A stretch of 6,036 nt of DNA from Marine group II euryarchaeote REDSEA-S43_B8 (GTDB lineage Archaea > Thermoplasmatota > Poseidoniia > Poseidoniales > Thalassarchaeaceae): assembly GCA_001629235.1 (NCBI GenBank), contig LUSA01000009.1, forward strand, positions 1 to 6,036, given 5' to 3'. The first letter of the stretch is position 1. Each line of letters begins with the position of its first letter. Made by a program: the position numbers and the translations under genes. Shown here in pieces: positions 5,026 through 6,036 of this stretch. The notes under the pieces are model-generated. The model ran no database searches and had not been told where the DNA came from. It was given only the letters and a program-made list of their open reading frames with translations.

Positions 5026-6036
5026 ATGTCTGGTAAGCGAGACTATTACGATATTCTTGGCATTTCCAAGGATGCTTCTGAGGACCAAATAAAACAGTCA
5101 TTTCGTTCACTGGCTAGAAAATATCATCCAGACAAGAACCCTGATGACCCTGAGGCAGAATCTATGTTCAAGGAGATCCAAGAGGCATATGCAATACTTT
5201 CCAATCCAGAAGAAAGGAGGAAGTACGATGTCTTTGGGCACGAAAGACCAGGAGGATCACCATTCGGATCTCGTGGCTTTCAGGGTGTAGATATCAACTT
5301 CGATGACCTATTCGGAGGAGGTTTTGAATCAATTTTCAGTCAATTCTTCGGTGGTCAGCAGCAAGACAGATCACATGGATCCGACCTCTTGGTTAGACAT
5401 TCAGTCCCGTTTCAGGCTGCGATGGATGGTATGGATGATGATATAGAAATTGAAGTACTCAAGAATTGCCCTTCATGCAATGGCTCCGGATCAAATATCG
5501 AAGGCGGATCTAGAACTTGCCCCTCTTGCGAGGGAAGGGGTAGGATAGATGAGATTTCGATGATCGGTCCATTCAGACAACGAGTAAGGAAGGATTGCGC
5601 ACCATGTAGGGGTTCCGGGAGGCTCGTCACTGACCCCTGCTCCGAATGTAACGGAGATGGCAGATCATTGCAGTCAATTCAGGTAAAATTCTCTGTTAGC
5701 CCGGGAATCACATCGGGCAATCGTCTTAGAATGCGCGGACAGGGCGAAGCTCCAAACTCTCTAAACGGATATCCAGGAGATCTATACATCGAGATAGAGG
5801 TAGAAAAACACCAATGGTTCGAAAGAGACGGGGCGGATCTCCTAATGGCACTTCCGCTGAGTTTCGCCGACCTAACACTGGGCACTACAGTAGAGATACC
5901 CCACATCGATTCTGAAAATCTGACAATAAAGGTCCCTCCTAGCTCTAATCCGGGTGAAACAATCTCCATTCATGGAAGGGGCTTGCCCTTCAATGGAAAC
6001 TCTTCCAGAAGAGGTTCAGTTACTGTAGTCCTCAGA
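5026..6036 (+). CDS. dnaJ: Chaperone DnaJ (Hsp40, class I), 3' partial
   Basis: Cytoplasmic co-chaperone that binds unfolded proteins and stimulates DnaK (Hsp70) ATPase. The window holds 337 residues with no stop before the end. Domains in order: J domain (about 5-70) with DYYDILG at 6-12 and the essential HPD at 34-36; a Gly/Phe-rich region (about 71-112) with a DIF-like DDLFGGGFESIF; and the C-terminal substrate domain, into which four zinc motifs are inserted: CPSCNGSG 148-155, CPSCEGRG 165-172, CAPCRGSG 191-198 and CSECNGDG 205-212. All eight cysteines are present. Full class I proteins have about 375-385 residues, so roughly 40 C-terminal residues, including the dimerisation end, are missing. 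ATG 5026 gives MSGKRDYYDILG, the usual DnaJ start. An in-frame ATG at 4996 would add ten residues (MTPFGAQVGP), and neither has a clear ribosome binding site. It follows the zinc-ribbon gene in the same frame and direction. dnaK and grpE are not in this window. Confidence 0.95.
   Translation, partial: MSGKRDYYDILGISKDASEDQIKQSFRSLARKYHPDKNPDDPEAESMFKEIQEAYAILSNPEERRKYDVFGHERPGGSPFGSRGFQGVDINFDDLFGGGFESIFSQFFGGQQQDRSHGSDLLVRHSVPFQAAMDGMDDDIEIEVLKNCPSCNGSGSNIEGGSRTCPSCEGRGRIDEISMIGPFRQRVRKDCAPCRGSGRLVTDPCSECNGDGRSLQSIQVKFSVSPGITSGNRLRMRGQGEAPNSLNGYPGDLYIEIEVEKHQWFERDGADLLMALPLSFADLTLGTTVEIPHIDSENLTIKVPPSSNPGETISIHGRGLPFNGNSSRRGSVTVVLR

Noticed and set aside
5412..5969. Minus-strand frames opposite dnaJ
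   Set aside because: The plus strand encodes an unmistakable DnaJ zinc-finger and C-terminal domain here.

Overview
The window is densely coded, probably archaeal DNA with moderate GC. The best guess is a planktonic euryarchaeon of the Thermoplasmata / Marine Group II (Poseidoniales) type. This rests on three things: an archaeal UPF0201 (COG1325) protein, a very large acidic protein built from thrombospondin-type-3-like calcium loops (a protein style I associate with that group), and short gaps with no strong Shine-Dalgarno sequences. The lineage is inference, because there is no rRNA or other marker here.

Layout. (1) Bases 1-2742, plus strand: the 3' part of a long gene for a repetitive, Asp-rich, presumably exported calcium-binding protein. 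The frame is open to the first base, so the gene starts upstream. (2) 2780-3259, plus: an unrecognised 159-residue helical protein. (3) 3256-3588, minus: a small membrane protein with a TM2-like GQ..N..KxG / DAWW pattern. Its stop codon shares a CTAG palindrome with the stop of the convergent gene. (4) 3650-4132, minus: a UPF0201 RNA-binding-fold protein, probably co-transcribed with (3). (5) An 89-bp divergent intergenic region with a TATA-like element about 24-26 nt ahead of the UPF0201 start. (6) 4222-4980, plus: a membrane-anchored protein with a charged helical middle and a C-terminal CX2C-X10-CX2C zinc ribbon. (7) 5026-6036, plus: a class I DnaJ (Hsp40) with intact J domain and four zinc motifs, cut off by the window end.

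How they fit together: the minus-strand pair looks like one transcription unit and the zinc-ribbon protein plus dnaJ like another, diverging from a shared promoter region. The surface-type repeat protein is a separate unit. No mobile element, CRISPR array, tRNA or rRNA was seen, and no stretch over 300 bases lacks a gene. The most distinctive structure is the internal architecture of the large protein. Each module runs from a calcium loop through W(T/S)(L/M)NP and a second calcium loop to an N-x-x-E-Y type end, with an almost fixed 28-29-residue spacing in its first half. Canonical EF-hand loops are inserted in two of the modules.
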